Origin: Pelecanus crispus
Taxonomy: Eukaryota > Chordata > Aves > Pelecaniformes > Pelecanidae
Direction of reading: 5' to 3'
Assembly: GCF_030463565.1 (NCBI RefSeq)
Contig: NC_134644.1
Coordinates: 114,455,684-114,519,683 of the forward strand
DNA length: 64,000 bases
Shown here: positions 62,554 to 64,000 of the stretch, in pieces
How positions within the stretch are numbered: the first letter of the stretch is position 1
Layout: each line of letters starts with the position of its first letter
Notes under the pieces: model-generated
The model's database searches: none
The model's input: the letters and a program-made list of their open reading frames with translations, nothing else
What the model was told of the DNA's origin: nothing
Program-made: the position numbers and the translations under genes

Positions 62554-63134
62554 TGTCCTGGTTTTGGCTGGGATAGTGTTACTTTTCTTCCTAGTAGCAG
62601 GCATAGTGCTGGGTTTTGGATTTAGTAGGAGAAGAATGTTGATAACACACTGATGGTTTAGTTGTTGCTGAGTACTGCTTATGCTAGTCAAGGACTTTTC
62701 AGCTTCCCATGCTCTGCCAGGTGCACAAGAAGCTGGGAGGGGGCACAGCCAGAATAGTTGATCCAAACTGCCCAAAGGGCTATTCCATACCATATGACGT
62801 CATGCTCAGTATAGAAACTGGGGGGGGTTGGCCGGGGAGCAGCGATCGCTGCTCGGGAACTGTCTGGGTATCGGTGGGCGGGTGGTGAGCAATTGCATTG
62901 TGCATCACTTGCTTTGTATATTGTTATTATTATTATTATTATCATAATCATTATTATATTGTTATTATTATCATTCCTATTTTACTTTATTTCAATTATT
63001 AAACTGTTCTTATCTCAACCCAGGAGCGTTTCTCACTCTTACTCCTCCGATTCTCTCCCCCATCCCATCAGGGTAGGGGGAGTGAGCGAGCGGCTGCGTG
63101 GTGCTTAGTTGCTGGCTGGGGCTAAACCACAACA
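62554..63134 (+). mobile_element. solo LTR, TGTCCTGGTTT family (copy 4), TSD TCACC
   Basis: This 581-bp LTR begins TGTCCTGGTTTTGGCTGGGA and ends CTAAACCACAACA. It is flanked by perfect TCACC repeats at 62549-62553 and 63135-63139. It is antisense to CDH7. A perfect TGACGTCA is at 62795-62802, followed by AGTATAGAAAC. Its ATT-rich tract near 62921-62975 is the main difference from copies 2 and 3. No viral coding region is present. Confidence 0.92.
62795..62802 (+). promoter_or_regulatory. CRE palindrome in solo LTR copy 4
   Basis: TGACGTCA at the same LTR position as in copy 2, followed about ten bases later by the TATA-like AGTATAGAAAC. Confidence 0.5.
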
Positions 63135-63535
63135 TCACCAAAACCTACCCATTTTTATTTAGTACTAGGTGCTTTGGGTAATACCATCCATGACTCTTTT
63201 TTCTGAATATCTTCTCCCTGAACTATAGCCTTCATAATGTCTTGGGTAACACCCAGTTTCCTGGAAGATATAATCTCTGTTTGATTTCCCACTCTTTTAG
63301 AGCTAGGAAGAACAGAACATTCTGCATTCGTTTTTAAGATTCCAAGTTCAGCATTCATTTCACAATGTCTTAAATAGTCATTCACTACATTAACTCTTAC
63401 TAATATTGATACTATGCCACACACCATATATATATGAAATTATCTTATTTTACCAAATATATGCTTTAACAATACCCACTTCTAAAGCATTAGTGTAACT
63501 AAGAGATTTTTTATTTATTAATGGAAATACTGTAA

Positions 63536-63604
63536 TAGAATCATAGAATCATAGAATCGTTTAGGTTGGAAAAGACCTTTAAGATCATCCAGCCCAACCA
63601 TTAA
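63536..63604 (-). mobile_element. very short CR1 3'-end fragment
   Basis: Three ATAGAATC-type repeats are followed by GTTTAGGTTGGAAAAGACCT, TTAAGATCATCC and AGCCCAACCATTAA, the reverse complement of the CR1 tail. Only about 70 bases remain, so reverse transcription stopped very early. Confidence 0.85.
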
Positions 63605-64000
63605 TATGTAATATCTTAAGTAATATCTTAAGTAGTTTTTGTTACATCCATTTGATGATCTGCATACAATTTTTAATTAATTGATTTGAAATTAAAACCA
63701 GAAGAAAGCTCCATGTTTCACCCTTTCAGATCTGTTGATACAGATCAGAAAATAAATATGCCTTCCCAAAATGTGATGACTTTATGAATATTTCATGCTC
63801 AGTACACAGTACAGCCACTAATGCTGATTTCCAGAGAGGCAGCCGTTTACTCCACCAGCACTTAGTGTCAGCAACAGAGGAAACATAAATAAACTAAATA
63901 AAGGAGAGGCACATTGGGACACATACCTCTTAATCTGATATTTGTTGAATGTTTAGTTAGAGTTTTATTTCTTTCTTCCCTTATGAATGCAGGACTTGTC

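Larger units (their letters stand above)
62362..64000 (-). other. CDH7: CDH7 intron upstream of exon 5 (partial)
   Basis: Intronic sequence runs to the window edge. It holds a solo LTR at 62554-63134 and a CR1 3' end at 63536-63604. No further cadherin exon was found here. Confidence 0.8.

Noticed and set aside
8095..63134. A complete endogenous provirus between LTR copies
   Set aside because: Each TGTCCTGGTTT copy has its own flanking 5-bp duplication (CTAAT, AGGAA, TCACC), so they are separate solo LTRs, and no gag, pol or env sequence was seen between them.

Overview
The window is vertebrate and most probably from a bird. It is AT-rich with long introns, it holds several CR1 LINE fragments ending in the avian ATTCTATG-type tail, and it carries solo LTRs of types I associate with birds. 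I think a neoavian is more likely than chicken because of the LTR family starting TGTCCTGGTTT, but that is recall and no search was run.

The only gene I can support is the 3' two-thirds of a type II classical cadherin on the minus strand, which I identify as cadherin-7 (CDH7). Eight coding exons run from 62361 down to the stop codon at 31241, with lengths 168, 188, 254, 137, 122, 118, 252 and 494 bp. They join in frame with GT-AG boundaries throughout. They encode the end of EC2, EC3, EC4, EC5, the transmembrane helix and the whole catenin-binding tail, 576 complete codons plus the stop. The signal peptide, propeptide, EC1 and start of EC2 lie beyond base 64000.

Layout: 1-575 is a CR1 endonuclease fragment. 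576-30100 is a gene desert 3' of CDH7, with two LTRs, three CR1 fragments or relics, a GC-rich islet at about 8740-9420 and an exon-like open segment at 10998-11194. About 30150-31240 is the probable CDH7 3'UTR. 31241-62361 is the CDH7 coding span, whose introns hold a solo LTR at 42373-42940, a purine tract at 46966-47192, a tandem-repeat LTR at 51039-51788 and a CR1 at 57070-57594. The intron upstream of the first visible exon holds another solo LTR and a CR1 3' end.

The three best-preserved TGTCCTGGTTT LTRs each have a perfect 5-bp target duplication, and the two inside CDH7 are both antisense to it. The most interesting gene-level signal is a possible truncated, secreted CDH7 form: reading through the exon 9 donor adds 26 codons, reaches a stop, and meets AATAAA 20 nt later. 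No CRISPR, tRNA, rRNA or complete provirus was seen, and most other open frames look like chance or repeat-derived frames.
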